A DNA stretch of 64,000 nucleotides from assembly GCF_025118155.1 (NCBI RefSeq), contig NW_026251390.1:558001-622000 (forward strand), written 5' to 3'. The stretch comes from Cokeromyces recurvatus (taxonomy: Eukaryota > Mucoromycota > Mucoromycetes > Mucorales > Mucoraceae). This document shows positions 1 to 12,901 of the stretch, piece by piece (positions within the stretch are counted from its first letter, which is position 1; every line of letters begins with the position of its first letter). The position numbers and the translations under genes are program-made. Under the pieces are notes generated by a model. It did no database searches. It was not told where the DNA came from and saw only the letters and a program-made list of their open reading frames with translations.

Positions 1-961
1 ATATAATTTGTGGGTTCCTTTTGTCCTCTTGTTTCTTCTTATCTCTTTTCTTTCTTTTCTTTCTTGTATTCAGTCTTTTGGCTTTATTGTCCTTTTTTTC
101 CTCCATTAAATAAGATGTTGGTCATCTCTTTATTCGACCTTTGTCTGCCTTGAATTATCATTGAAACGAAAGGGTTGCAGATCTTTCATTGTAGAACCTG
201 AAGATTTGGGGACACATGTTTGAGAGCATATACTAACTCTTGCAGCAAGACATTAACGTCACTAAAAAAAAAAGTGTGATATATAGCCATTGTCATATGA
301 GCATGAAAATCAAGATGGTATGCTAATTTTTTTTTAAGAAAGCAAAGCCTAACAACTCTTATAGCATTTAATTCAAACACCACCTTAGATATTACTTACA
401 AGCTCATCTGTAAAACCGAGACAACTTGGACACTAGTAATATTTGTCCAATAAAAAAATGCAGAAACGTTTAAAGAAAAAAAAGAACAATTCCAGAGTGT
501 AATTCAAACATATTCCTTGTATTTTTACATGATGCAATAATATCGTCAATACAATGTAAAATTCAAAGAATATCTTATTTCAAAATATTAAAGACTTTAC
601 ATGCACATATTACACTGCCTAAATTAGAATTACAAAGCAAATAATAATAGTAATGTCAACTGAAGGTTTTAACTATTGAAGGTCTCTGAAAATACTTTTT
701 TAACAAAAGGAAGTTTACTAATAACCAGGTATTTATCTTATGCTTTTAGAGTAGTAGTCATTAATCAATGATTGATTGATTGATTGTCTTGAAGGACATC
801 TTATTTAAATAACATACTAAACACTATTTTAAGAAACGGCATCTACTATTTTTTTTTTTAATAATAATAAAATAACTTGATTATTACAACCTCTTTCCAA
901 CATAACTCTAGCCCCTTATAATTCATTCCTATTTGGTGATTTAATAATTATTTATATAATA
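1..961. other. left-edge intergenic DNA, possible 3' exon on the minus strand
   Basis: AT-rich DNA to the left of the YKT6 stop. On the minus strand around 185-265, a possible acceptor (T-rich tract then AG) is followed by a short open frame ending in the residues VLLQELVYALKHVSPNLQVL and a stop. This could be the last exon of a gene, but I recognise no family and no convincing upstream exon. A TGAT repeat lies near 765-786. Nothing else here can be supported. Confidence 0.2.
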
Positions 962-1839
962 TTACATGACTACACAACACGAATTAGTCTTTTTAGCCGT
1001 TTTATAAAACATTTTTGATTGACTGGATAATGCTTCTGATCTATCAACAAGTGAATCCAACTAATAAAGAATATAAAAAATTAAGTACATTTATACAAAA
1101 ATTACACCCTTCATCTTTGTTACCTTTTCACCACGTTGAAGAACTGAATCAATTGTTTTATGCTATATTTTAAATCAGGTGAATATGAATATATTTTTTT
1201 CCCTTCTTATAACTTACCAAAATAGCAGTTGTTTCATCTAATTCTTTTTGAACTTTCATTATAGTATCTGCTTGTTGAGGATCCTGATATTTACGCAAAT
1301 AATCTGCTAATTCAGGATAGTCTAAAGTAGCCACACTTTTCCATACATTAGTAGGAAATTTGACAAGGAATTCGTCCAATATCTTGTTTAATAGTGAAAA
1401 TGCAACTCTCGAAGGATAGTCTTTGTCGCTAATAATCATACCACTAATGCCTTGAGGATGAGCGTAAACATGAGCGACATTATCTAATCCGCAATAATTA
1501 TTATTATTATTATTAAAATTAATATTATTTGTTAACTGATGATAAATATCTATTTTATTTTATTTTATTTTTTACTTTCACTCTCTACACTTTGACGTTG
1601 GCCTGGTTGTGTACGTTCAGCAATAGTAGTAGCTGAAAAGTTCATAAATTCTTGGACACTTTATAATCATTTTAAATGTTGAAATTAGATTAAAAATTAT
1701 TTAAACTAAACTATTTTTTTCTTCTTCTTTGTTACCTGCCACGTTGAAAGTAACCAAAACTAGATAAATCAAATTGAGATGCAAGAATTTTAGCTTTATC
1801 TGCATCTTTGCGTAAGATTAAAATGGAATACAGCTTCAT
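962..1839 (-). CDS. YKT6: R-SNARE Ykt6 (longin-domain, dually lipidated)
   Basis: Ykt6 is an R-SNARE acting in ER-Golgi, endosome-vacuole and autophagosome fusion. Joining five exons (1839-1736, 1658-1576, 1483-1218, 1162-1124, 1060-962) gives 196 residues, matching the roughly 200 of yeast and human Ykt6. The start [12 protein letters not shown] and the segment [17 protein letters not shown] belong to the longin domain. [18 protein letters not shown] and [20 protein letters not shown] lead into the SNARE helix, whose zero-layer arginine is in [16 protein letters not shown]. The protein ends in CCVVM, the double-cysteine pattern used for palmitoylation and farnesylation (CAAX box). The four introns are short. 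The exon 2-3 junction is the least certain but keeps the frame. There is no transmembrane segment, as expected for Ykt6. Confidence 0.95.
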
Positions 1840-2049
1840 TATAAGACAATTAATAAAAAAAAAAGACCAAGTTTATTTAAAAGAAAAAATAATAATAAAG
1901 CACTAAAAAGTAAAATGTATATAAACTGGCATTAAAAATAATCATTATTAAATTGTCGTCATAAAGAGCATAAGAGATAAAAAAAAAAGGAAAAAAAAAA
2001 AGAAAAATTCGCCCTTATTTTTTTTTTTTTCTAAATACATATATATTCA

Positions 2050-5000
2050 ATGGGCAATAGTTATAGTGCAGAAGAATTAAAACAACGGATTCATCAAGAC
2101 TTACGAATAGATGTTGCTTTCCCCTTTTTCCCTCAAGACCGAAAAACTGGCTCAAGTGCTTGTTGTGTTGTAAGTAATGACTATCAAATCTTTATGCATT
2201 GTTCTTTAATACTTTTTTTTTCTTTCTTTTTCTTTTTTAGGTAGATACAGGTTGGATTGAAAAACTAAACTCAAATAATAAAGGTCCTATCACATTAAAG
2301 AATCCTAGACATTATGCTCGTAATAATATATTATCTGAAACTTCTACGTCAAAGCAATTGCCAACTGTCAATATTTATGTTACTGTTTTATCCAAAGAAA
2401 GAGCTAACAGGTTAGAAAATACAAGTATATACTATAAATTTTCCTGCTAATATAAATATTTTAGTCTTCATATTTATGAGAATACAGGCTGTGATATAAA
2501 CCAAACTGAACAAAATACAGAAAAAGATCGATGGCCATTGATGAATTACATTCAATCATTATTAGAAGGGAAAGGAACAGATCAAAAAGTAGAATCATTA
2601 AGGGATGATTTCAGTCAATATCAACCTATACCTAATATACACGGCCGAAGTTTTGTTAAACAGATTCAGACTATTTTGTGGCCAACATGTAGATGGTTTA
2701 AAAAATTGTCAACTGATATAATATCTGATATTAAATTAGAAGATGATCAATATATTGTTGTGAAAGAAGAGGAAACATCAAAATCTGCCTCTGAGCCAGA
2801 TTCATCGAATTCAAATTTACCAGATGTATTTGCACTAATCGAAACTGATTATGGATATTATTTTTTAGCTTCTTATCGTAGTGCAACATTACAAGACTTG
2901 ATTACTTATAATCCAGGTGTACTTAGCTCCAATTTGAAAATGTCAATTATTATTTATCAATTACTTCGAGTCATTGCTAGTTTACATAGTAGAGGTGTTT
3001 TACACGGAAATTTAAAAGCTTCTAATATTTTGGTAGATGAGAACTTATGGATACAGTTAGCTGGCATCGAATTTGAACCAAATCCCATTGATTTTGGTAA
3101 TACAAAAGTTAAAGTTGTATTATCAGTCTATACTAATACTTGACGTATTTTATTTAGATATTAAAAAGTGGTTATATGAACAAGAAATGTCAAAAAGGAT
3201 AAAAGGTAAACTAAAAAGAAAAAAGCGATTTTTTTTAAGCCTTTGTAATTATTTATTGATACAAGACTTTTTTTTTTTGTTCTATTATAGAAATACCCGA
3301 TGAGCCCCTAGTTGTCAAATGGATTAAGGGGAAGATTTCAAATTTTAGCTATTTAATGGCTCTAAATTATTTAGCAGGCCGAAGAGAAGGAGATCCAAAT
3401 TTTTACCCTATCCTACCTTGGGTTACTGATTTCTCTGGACAAACAATAGAAGACGGATGGCGTGATTTTAAAAAGACAAAGTTTAGAATCAATAAAGGAG
3501 ATGAACAACTTGATTTTACATTTGATGGGCCTGTGCCCCATCACATTACTGATATCTTATCAGATATAACATATTATGTATATAAAGCAAGAAGAACACC
3601 TATACCTGTTTTGTGCCAATTTGTTAGATCAAAATATGAACCAAATGAATATCCATCATCAATGCAAAGACTTTACCAATGGACTCCTGATGAATGCATA
3701 CCCGATTTTTATACTGATTCTTCCATTTTCAAATCTATCCATTCTGATATGCCAGACATACAAATGCCGGAATGGGCATCATCTCCTGAAGATTTCATTC
3801 GAAAACATTCAGAGGCTCTCGAAAGTGACCATGTATCTGCTAATTTACATCACTGGATTGATCTTACTTTTGGTCGTAATTTGACTGGCAAAGGAGCTAT
3901 TGAAGCAAAGAATGTAGCACTACCCTTGCTAGCAGGACAGAACAGCTTTATGAAACACGGCATTATTCAGTTATTTAAAGATAAGCATCCTGAACGTGGA
4001 TGTAATTGGAATAAACTAAAAAAGAAGATACAAAATGATACAATGTTATCTGCTTCCTCTTCCATAATGAATTCAGAGCGATTATATAATGAACTTAAAA
4101 CGGAACAGTATAGCGATTGTGTTAATACTAAAATAGTATCCTCATCAATTTCAGCTCCAACAATAATAGAAAATTTAGCTACTAATGCAGTAGAAACTGT
4201 ATCACCTTTGTATGTTATAAATAGTAATAATAATAATAATAATAATAATAGTAGTAGTAGTAGTAGCAGACTATATAAAAATAATAGTGTAAGTAGTAGT
4301 GTAAGAAGCAGACATACTGTTCTGTCAAATAATAATAATCATACAGACGGCATCACTAATACAGCAGGATTAGTATCGCATATACCCAGCACCTTTACCT
4401 CAGCAGCAACAACTTCCACCGGAAATGCAAGCGTAACAACTAATAGAGATCGAGCATCTTCTATTCATTCTACAATATCATCTATTGACACCAGTCGAAG
4501 CCTGCCTTCCTCCTTTATTATCACTGCTACAGCTACCACAACTACAACAGTAGAACCCTTAATATCAGCATTACGTACAGAGCCTATTCACATGCCTATC
4601 AGTATAGAAGACAATTACTTTGTTGATAATCTTGAACATTATGAAAATATGATGACCTTTGCTACGAAATATAAATTTATTGATCGTGTTTCTAATGCTG
4701 CTAATATTTGGATTAATCCTTGCTATCCAAACCCACCTCAGCGATTCGAGATTGATCCAGTCATGTCTACTGATAAAATGAACGTCCTAGATACGAACAA
4801 ACTATTTTTTGCAGTAGGAGCAGCTTATGACATGTATTGTCTAGGAAAAATTATTGAACAAGTTTATACAGCAGGAAATTCAAAAATGGTGGATTCAGAC
4901 GGAGAACCTTCAGAAGCACCTGCAAGTGGCTATTTTCAGGTGGGCAATGGTGATGTATCGTATGATATTGCGCCTACAAGCAAAGTAGATATCATACCTG

Positions 5001-8000
5001 CTGTGAAGAATGTAATTACATCCTTAACTTGTGAAAAATGGCAGGATAGACCAACTGCTAAAGCGATATTATGCTCTTCTTCCTTTCTTTTGAGTAACCC
5101 TTTTCTTCATTGCTGCTATTTACCTTTTCCAAATACTGTATCTGAAATATACGAATATTTAACTACTTTCCACCAAGCTGAATGGTTAAGAAAACTATAT
5201 TTAGCTGATAAATGGATAGATAGAATTTGTGATTTAGATAATGAGGTTATATATATACTAAAGAAAGATGTTATTATACTAACTATAAATTACTTTTTTT
5301 TATATAGGCATTTATTTTATTATTGCCAAGTTTTTCGCAATTATTCATACATCCTGAGACACGTATTGGTTCTATTAGTTTATTCCCAAAACTTGCTCAA
5401 CGTTTAGGACCAGAAAAAACACGCCGTTATCTCTTGAAAAGAATTATCTCTATCTTTGAATCACTTCGTCCACATATTCCAAAGATTTTATTTAGTGAAA
5501 AGATTATTTACGAATTTATTAAGCGACTAGGCATTTCTGTTTTTTTACAGCAATTACTACCTTGTTATCTTGAAGCTTTAGCTGTTCAGGAAAACACCAC
5601 TATAAATGTGGCAACAAACAATGCGTATTTATCTACTACAACAACAGCTAATAATAGTATCAAAACGAGCGAAGGTTTATCATCTATAACAAGTATTGCT
5701 GGAGATGCTATGGTTTATATTTGTATATTGCTAGGGCCCATCCTAACATCCAAACACATCATTCGACAATTAATTAAGATCATCTTACGAGATAACCAAA
5801 TACGTCCGTCTCTAATTCATACAACCCTACGTATTATGAGTGCTTTCGGTGCAACATTTACAGAAGTTCAGCATGCTTATTTAATCAGTTTAATAGATAC
5901 CTTTTATTATAAATCAAGCAGCAAACTAACAACGAAAAATGCACAGTCCATTTATGCTTTATTAACATTATTACAAGAACTAATACCATATATGTCAAAT
6001 GAGGCTTTAATGACAGAATTTAAGTCAGGATTTGGTACTACTTTGTATCAACTATTAGAGCCTGTCATTCAACAAGAGAAAAGCAATATAGATGAATCTA
6101 TGAGTGATACAAAGTATTCTTCTTCCTTACTTTCTGACGATCAATTAAAACTTTGTTTATCAGTTAGTGCAAAGACAATTGACTATTTATTGAAAGTGTC
6201 TGAGAAGTTAACTTTTCCAGAATGGGAATTGACGGTAAGTTTAAGTGTATACTAAGAAAAAGAAATACCCATCTTTCTCTCTCTCTCTCTCTCCTTAGAT
6301 TTTATCTATCCTACAAAAATATTTTTCTGCCTTCTCCATCACAAGTTTAACGGCTGATAATGGGATTGATAATCAAGCTATTTCAAAAGTACTTGCTAGA
6401 CAAAAGAATTACCAGGTGAAAAAAAAAAGATTTGACCGTTTTACCAAAAAAAAAAAAAAAAGAAGGGCTAATAAATTATCTTTAGATAATGTATTCTTAT
6501 TATAAATTTTGTACAATTGTTTCAAGAGAAAAAATGAGACAAGTAATACCCACAAGGTAATGAAATCATCAATTTATTCTATGACTATTGACATATTATG
6601 TATAGCGGTGCTATTGAAACAGTCATGCTTGATTATTTTACCATTGCTGATAATAAAGAATTACAACAATTCCCTGAAGCCTCAGTTTCATCTCCTCAAA
6701 TAGATAAAGCTAAAAAAAAGCAAACTTCAATTTTATTATCGCCTACTAAATCAGATACCACAGCAGCTGCTAACAGTATATCTCAACAAAATAAAAATAA
6801 CAAGGGTAGTAATGGTATAATAGCAAACAACAATGCTAGTAAAACGTTAATGTCATGGATGAAACGAACTTCAGAATCTGCATCAACATCCATAATGATA
6901 GAGCCTTATTCTAGGAAATCACCATCTTCAGCTCCTCCCTCAATTTCCAAAAAATCACCAGTAACTGCGTATAATTTGTTACCTATTAAAGATGAAACAA
7001 AAAATGATTTGCAGACTGTAGACGTACAGAAGCTTTACGATTATTCAACAAAAGATTTGCTATTATTTAATTCTCTTTCTGATTTGCACATATTTCCTCA
7101 ACCTAGCCTTAGGCAGGAGGATAGTCAAAGATCAAAGATGAAAAAGATATCAATTTCAACAGCGAATAATACAGGTAATATATGTCACTATTTTAATCTA
7201 TCTTTTTTCTACTCACATCAATATTAGACAATGGCAGTCAAAAAAATAAAGTAGTTTCAGACTTGTTATTTGACAAAAATATGGGTACCAAAACGATGAT
7301 AGATATAGAAGGGTATATGCTATACTATTTTCTTCTTAAATATGTACTTACTCTTATATATGATAAATAGATTTACAAATCGAAACAAAGTAACAACCAG
7401 TGTATTGCCCTGGAAAACAAAATGGAAACCATCAGAGGAAGATAAAAAGTAAGTAACCAAGAATTTAAATTCAACTCCATTTTACGTTTTTTTTTTTTCT
7501 AATCTATCCTTCTTCTTTCAATATAAAACAAAAAACGGTTACTATATTAGAAATTGGAATAGATTTTTATCTACTAACTCAGAAGAAATGTCAAAAACAA
7601 TGCAGTTTTCGTTTAATGATCTCAAATTAAGAGGATTTGCAGGTCATAGCGCTGCAATTCGAACGCTTGCGATAAATGAACCTGCCAAGGTGTTTGCTTC
7701 TGGCTCACGTGATAAGACAGTTAAAATTTGGTCATTGAATAATGTCCATCAAGGTATTGAAAATTGGGAGATGGATCCATATTCAGAAAGCACCTTTACT
7801 TATACAGGGCATCGACGAGGAACAATTAATGATATACATTTCTTAACAACAAGTGGTTTAAATGATATTGTTGCGAGTTGTGATGGATATATTCATGTAA
7901 ATATAATTATTGAATTTATTATTATTAACTTACCTGACCTCTTATATAACAGCTATGGGACCTAGAAACAGGTGTAAATCTTCATCAGTTTACAACTAAT

Positions 8001-8838
8001 AAATCACCTATTGCATCAGTTAAACCTATACTTCAATCTAGACATTTAGTAGGAGGAACAGTTGAAGGACATATAACGTAATCTATAGCGTATATAAACA
8101 TAATACAGAGTATATATATGTATTTATATATGTATTTATATATTAATTTCTTTTTTCTTTTTTTTAACAAGCTTTTATGATGTACATAATCATGCTTTAT
8201 TACACACCTGGAAATCAAGCCCAATGATAACTAGTATGACGACTCGAGTGATAGCTATAAATCCTTCGGAAACTTTGATTGCCATAGGCTTTTCAACGGG
8301 TGCCATCTCACTTATCGAATTAAGAACAGGTACATTAGTAGCAAGCTGGAAAGGAGGCGATTCAGAAATAACTACGGTAAGACAAAAAAAAAAGGCTTAT
8401 ATTTATGTATATATATTGCGTGCATAGAATTAATTATTGTCGAAAAAAAAAAAAGATGAAATTCTATACAGAAGATATACTTTTATCTTGTGCACCAGCA
8501 GATCATTTAATTTATTGCTGGAATGTAAATCGCTTAGCTTTGGTGAAAACGATTCCGACAACACAAGATATCATATCATTAGATACATTCAAAGATGAAG
8601 TATTAACTATTAACAGCAATAATTCTGTATCTTTTATACCCATCAACGATAATGTAAGTTGTATCCATTATATTAAATGCTTTAGCATATTAATAGTGTA
8701 CATTCATAGTTTCAAGCTTATTCTTCGAAATTCAAGCCATCTATCATTAAATCTCAGGTTAGTTCATTTGGCATCATTCCAACAGATCAACTGCTTTTAT
8801 TTGGCTGTGCCGAGGGGGAGATTTTTTTATATGCTTAA
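2050..8838 (+). CDS. WDR81/LvsG-like BEACH protein with inactive kinase-like region and WD40 repeats
   Basis: Large multi-exon gene with the order kinase-like region, BEACH domain, low-complexity linker, helical middle and C-terminal WD40 repeats. This is the architecture of animal WDR81 and Dictyostelium LvsG, which act with WDR91 on endosomal PI3P and maturation. The kinase-like part (about 2900-3090) has [10 protein letters not shown] where HRD should be, and no DFG, so it is probably catalytically dead. The BEACH domain starts near 3330 ([20 protein letters not shown]) and ends with [21 protein letters not shown]. An Asn/Ser-run linker follows at 4220-4270. WD40 blades run from about 7600 ([15 protein letters not shown]) to the stop, ending [12 protein letters not shown]. 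Exon 1 is 2050-2169, exon 2 is 2241-2410 and exon 3 starts at 2465. I estimate about 15 exons and 1.9 thousand residues, close to human WDR81. The exons at 6415-6610 are uncertain, and a 30-nt microexon near 6530 is possible. Confidence 0.88.
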
Positions 8839-9088
8839 TAAAATAATACAAAAATGTGTATGCTTATAATTGAGGTATTTTTGTTATTTAAGATCTACAT
8901 TAAAATAGTATCCCTTCCTTATACGTACATATAAATGTATAAACGATTGAAGTTACTTTATAATTATCTACTATATTACCCTATTAACATGTGTATGTAA
9001 ACTCAAACTTGATGCATGTAACAACTAAATAACATGTAGACTGTAAATCATTTTTTTTATAAAATAGACCAATAGATATATATATATA

Positions 9089-9126
<38 letters not shown>

Positions 9127-9236
9127 AAAACCACACATATACATGTATGTATATTTATATTATATGCTTGTTATTTTATATGCATAATTATATAAAAATA
9201 AAATAAAATAATTTTTTTTTTCTTTTTATGTACAAT
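8839..9236. other. convergent 3' region with A33 tract
   Basis: Tail-to-tail spacer between the WDR81-like gene and the nucleotidyltransferase. It is AT-rich, with a (TA)n run and then about 33 consecutive A at 9092-9124. No coding potential is seen. It presumably holds the 3' UTRs and poly(A) signals of both genes. Confidence 0.6.
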
Positions 9237-9386
9237 CTAAGTATTTGATTTAGAAGAAGGTTTCTTTTTTCGTCTATTATTAGATGGTTTATGACTACCA
9301 TTATTAGTATTATTTTTTAATTTTCTATTATTTCGACTTTTGTTACTTGTCATTGATGTACTAGTTGAAACAGTTCGTGGTGGTGG

Positions 9387-9422
<36 letters not shown>

Positions 9423-11815
9423 CGGTGACGATGGTGTATGGATTTTTACGATTTCAGCCAATGTTCGCTTTTTAGACACTTCAGGTGTAACAGTAGTAGT
9501 AGTAGCAGTAGTAGTAGGCGTTTGTTCTGGTAACTGTGGTTTTTTAATTGTTGACCATCGTCTCGAACGCTGTGGTTGCTCAGCTGAATATGATGCTTTA
9601 GAATTCTTATCTAATGTCAACAACTTAACACTATCACTACTACTGTTAGGCGTTGATGTACTAGTAGAAATAGTTGGCCATTCTGCAGTACTCAATCGAT
9701 GCTTTGGTTTCCGTTGTTGTTCATGATGATGATTTAATCCTCCTTTATTATATCGATAACCATTTTGTGTTCTTTTATTGTACGATTTTGTTTCTGATGG
9801 TTGAGGAGAGGATCGCGTTTTATGATATCTTGCGAAAATCTTATCTACAGACTGATCTGTACCATAATTTGCTTTTATATTTAGCATAGATAATAACGTA
9901 GATGGAACAGGGGATAATGGATGGCTTCCATGTCTAGAATTTCGACCTTTAAGAATTGAATCCAAAACTTGTGGTGAACTAAATCGAGGATGAAATGTGT
10001 TTGATGATGATATATTATGAAGAGGGTGTATATGGTGGGGATTCAGGGTTGAATATGAATCAGACAACATGGATGAAGGATAAGAATAGATACCATCCAC
10101 CATACTCCTTCGTCGATCATATGGATGTGCTGCTGCCATTGATAAATTGTTATAGTTGGAAAAAGGATGTAATGGTAAAAATAATGAAGAATTTCGAGTA
10201 TCATTAGGTAAAGTTAATGAAAGGACATTGTTGCTGTTGTTGTTGGAGGGTATTTCAGAAGTAGCGGTGGTAAAAGAAGAGTTAGGATTGATGGTTTTAT
10301 TAAAAAGTAAAGGTTGATAAGGTGTAAGGATGGTTGCTAAACTTTCTCCAGCTAATAATAAATCTAAAAATCGTTGAAATTCATTACGTAAACCTCGTAC
10401 AGAAGTAATATCTGCTGAATTCCCCAAATTACGACTCACGTTAAATGGCTCCTCTACACATAAACTAAACTTATTTCGACCTGTATCCCATCCTTTCTCT
10501 TGTTTTGTTAAATAACGTCCTTGTCTAACTGAGACTACTTGTGTATTATAATCAAATTCTATAGCAAATCGACGAAAGAATGCAAACATTAATCCACCTA
10601 AACTTTCATGATTTTTTGATCCAAATCCTTTCAATTTATCCACATCGTCATAAAAATAATCATCCTTCTTATTCTCATTTTCAATTAAATGTAGTACAGG
10701 AAGGATAGGTGGTTCTCGTTGCTGTAAGAAATTAATAATCATGCAAGTCCAAGTATATGATGATAATGTACCTCCATTGGCTAATATATACATACATACA
10801 TATATTCATTCATTAACCGAACCACATACATAGTTAAATTCTATCCTTTTCTTTTTTATTTACCTGCATCATTTAATACCCGTTGTTTTGTCCAATGTTT
10901 TATTGTCATCATCAATGGTCTTACACGCGGATCCAATGCAACATACGTTTTGATCATTTTTGTATTTTGTAGTGCCAGTGTATTATTTACATTAATGTCA
11001 CACGAAAGTTGCCTACATTAGAGTAAATTAATCAATATGCAAAGAGGAAAGAAAGAAAAGAAAAACTCCCTACAACTCTGGATCAAATAAACGAACTATA
11101 GGTACTTTTGCTCGAGGAACACAAACGACATGCTGCATTCCACCTAATAAATATATAAATTATTAATAAATTGCAACCTTAAAATATTTTATAAAGTTAC
11201 ATCTTCGAAATAATTTTGCCAGTATTCTAATGTTACGTAGACCATTCCAAGGCGTTGTAATGCATAGATCAACGTCAGATGTACTTGTACCGAGATCATT
11301 TACTGAAGAACTAAAAAAAAAAAAAAAAAAAAATGGATATTATTTTAGCTGACACCGTAAGTTACATTTTTTTTTCTTTTTTGATTCACTTACCCAAACA
11401 CATTAGCTTTAATATCATGATCTGGCCATTCATTATTTAATAAACGTTCCATTAAATCAACAAATTTAACACGTCTATCATGACTCTCTTTAGTTGGCAA
11501 TAGTTCCTTTTTTTTTTATCATAAACATGTCAGTTTTGTATGCAATTTTTGATTATGTAAAAATAAAAAAAAAAAACTAAAATAAAAAATATATACTTGA
11601 TATAACTTGATAATGTCTATTGAAAGATTATCTTCCTGTTGAATATTTAGAACATAGGGAATAGTTAAGTAGTTATAAGAATCATCGGATGCGAGGCCAT
11701 TTAGTTGAGATGGCACAACATTATTATTCTCATTCACTTTAGTCTCTTGTGGTTGAAGAAAAATTTGGTTATTATTATCTACTTTGGCATCAAGGTTATT
11801 TATGGATACCTGCAT
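9237..11815 (-). CDS. Cid1-type non-canonical poly(A)/poly(U) RNA nucleotidyltransferase
   Basis: DNA polymerase beta-like RNA nucleotidyltransferase of the Cid1/Cid13/TUTase group, which adds A or U to RNA 3' ends. Exon 1 starts at 11815 (MQVSINNLDAK). The next exon carries ELLPTKESHDRRVKFVDLME, and the catalytic segment near 11220-11310 reads SSVNDLGTSTSDVDLCITTP, with the DVD aspartates. After an intron at 10781-10862 the palm ends in NGGTLSSYTWTCMIINFLQQ followed by PPILPVLHL. The PAP-associated domain follows: GGLMFAFFRRFAIEFDYN, then EEPFNVSRNLGNSADITS and VRGLRNEFQRF, a very typical signature. The last roughly 300 residues are low complexity (Ser, Pro, Thr, basic) and include a proline run. 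Whether it prefers ATP or UTP cannot be read; the histidine that favours UTP in Cid1 was not located. Exon borders between 10860 and 11400 are approximate. Confidence 0.88.
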
Positions 11816-12408
11816 CCTCTTCTGTACTTATATATATTTATTTATATATTTAGATAAATATATAAGTATCTACTTATTAAAATATTTGTATATGCCTAAT
11901 AATCCCTTTCTTATAAGGTTTAAAAAAAAAAAGGAGAGAAAGTAAATTGAGAAACCTCAAAGTTGAAGTAATTTTTTTTTCTTTTTTGAGCTTGTCACTT
12001 CAAAGTCACGGGCAAAAAAAAAAATGCAAAGGAACTTTTTTTTTTTACGACCAATGACTATGTTGCTATAAAAACTGATTTGCCGTAGTCAGTTTAAAAA
12101 GAAAATGTTAACAGGGACTAAAGATCCTTTTAAGACAAAAGGTAAAAAAAAAACAAAACAAAACAAGAATAAAGACTAATGTTAGAGGAGAATATGCATC
12201 TATTTCTATATATGTATCAAGCAAAGATTATATAAAATGAAGAAATGGTTTCATGGAGATAACCACTTAATTAAAAGGGAGCAAGGAACAGAGAGAAAAG
12301 GTGGTAGAGGAGGAGGAGGAGGAGGAAAGGAATGAGCCAGATGGCCTATTTCATGCAAGATAGAACAGATGAATGGCTAACAGATCAACCAAAGGAAGGT
12401 TAGGGTAA

Positions 12409-12475
<67 letters not shown>

Positions 12476-12901
12476 GATAATATATATGTATATCTTTATC
12501 TATTTTACTCTTTCAAGCGCTTTTTAGTAAATCCAGGGGAAACTTAATATTATCGTTGTTTATCACTCTTACTTTATGATATTCAATATCTTAAAGATAA
12601 TAGTGTAAATATTTAATGTAACAATGTATGTATAAAAAGTACTTGTGTTTGCCCTTTTTTTTTTCTATTTAATATTTTAAAGATAAAGTATATCCTTTAA
12701 AAGTTAACGATATAAATATGTATATAAAATAATGGAATAACGTATACAATTATAGAAACGAATGTGAAATAGTTAATTTATAATAATTATTGTTTTGGCT
12801 GTGTAGTAAATGTGTATATATTTTTTTAGAAAAAAAAAATAAAGGGTAGAAATGAATTGTATTTTTTTCTTTTGATAAAATTATATTTTTTTTCCCCTAC
12901 T
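11816..12901. other. intergenic region between two minus-strand genes
   Basis: Promoter side of the nucleotidyltransferase and 3' side of the bHLH gene. Purine-rich stretches (a GGAGGAGGA run near 12310) and one very long T homopolymer are the only structures seen. Short open stretches near 12100-12400 have no recognisable product. Confidence 0.5.
12411..12471. repeat. T61 homopolymer
   Basis: 61 uninterrupted T on the plus strand, the longest homopolymer in the window. It lies about 440 bp beyond the 3' end of the bHLH gene. It may be a nucleosome-excluding tract, a terminator-like element or a relic poly(A) tail of a retroposed minus-strand insertion. No target-site duplication or retroposon body was recognised. 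Confidence 0.95.

Noticed and set aside
9340..10207. Plus-strand frames opposite the nucleotidyltransferase C-terminal tail
   Set aside because: They derive from the low-complexity Ser/Pro/Thr tail on the minus strand.
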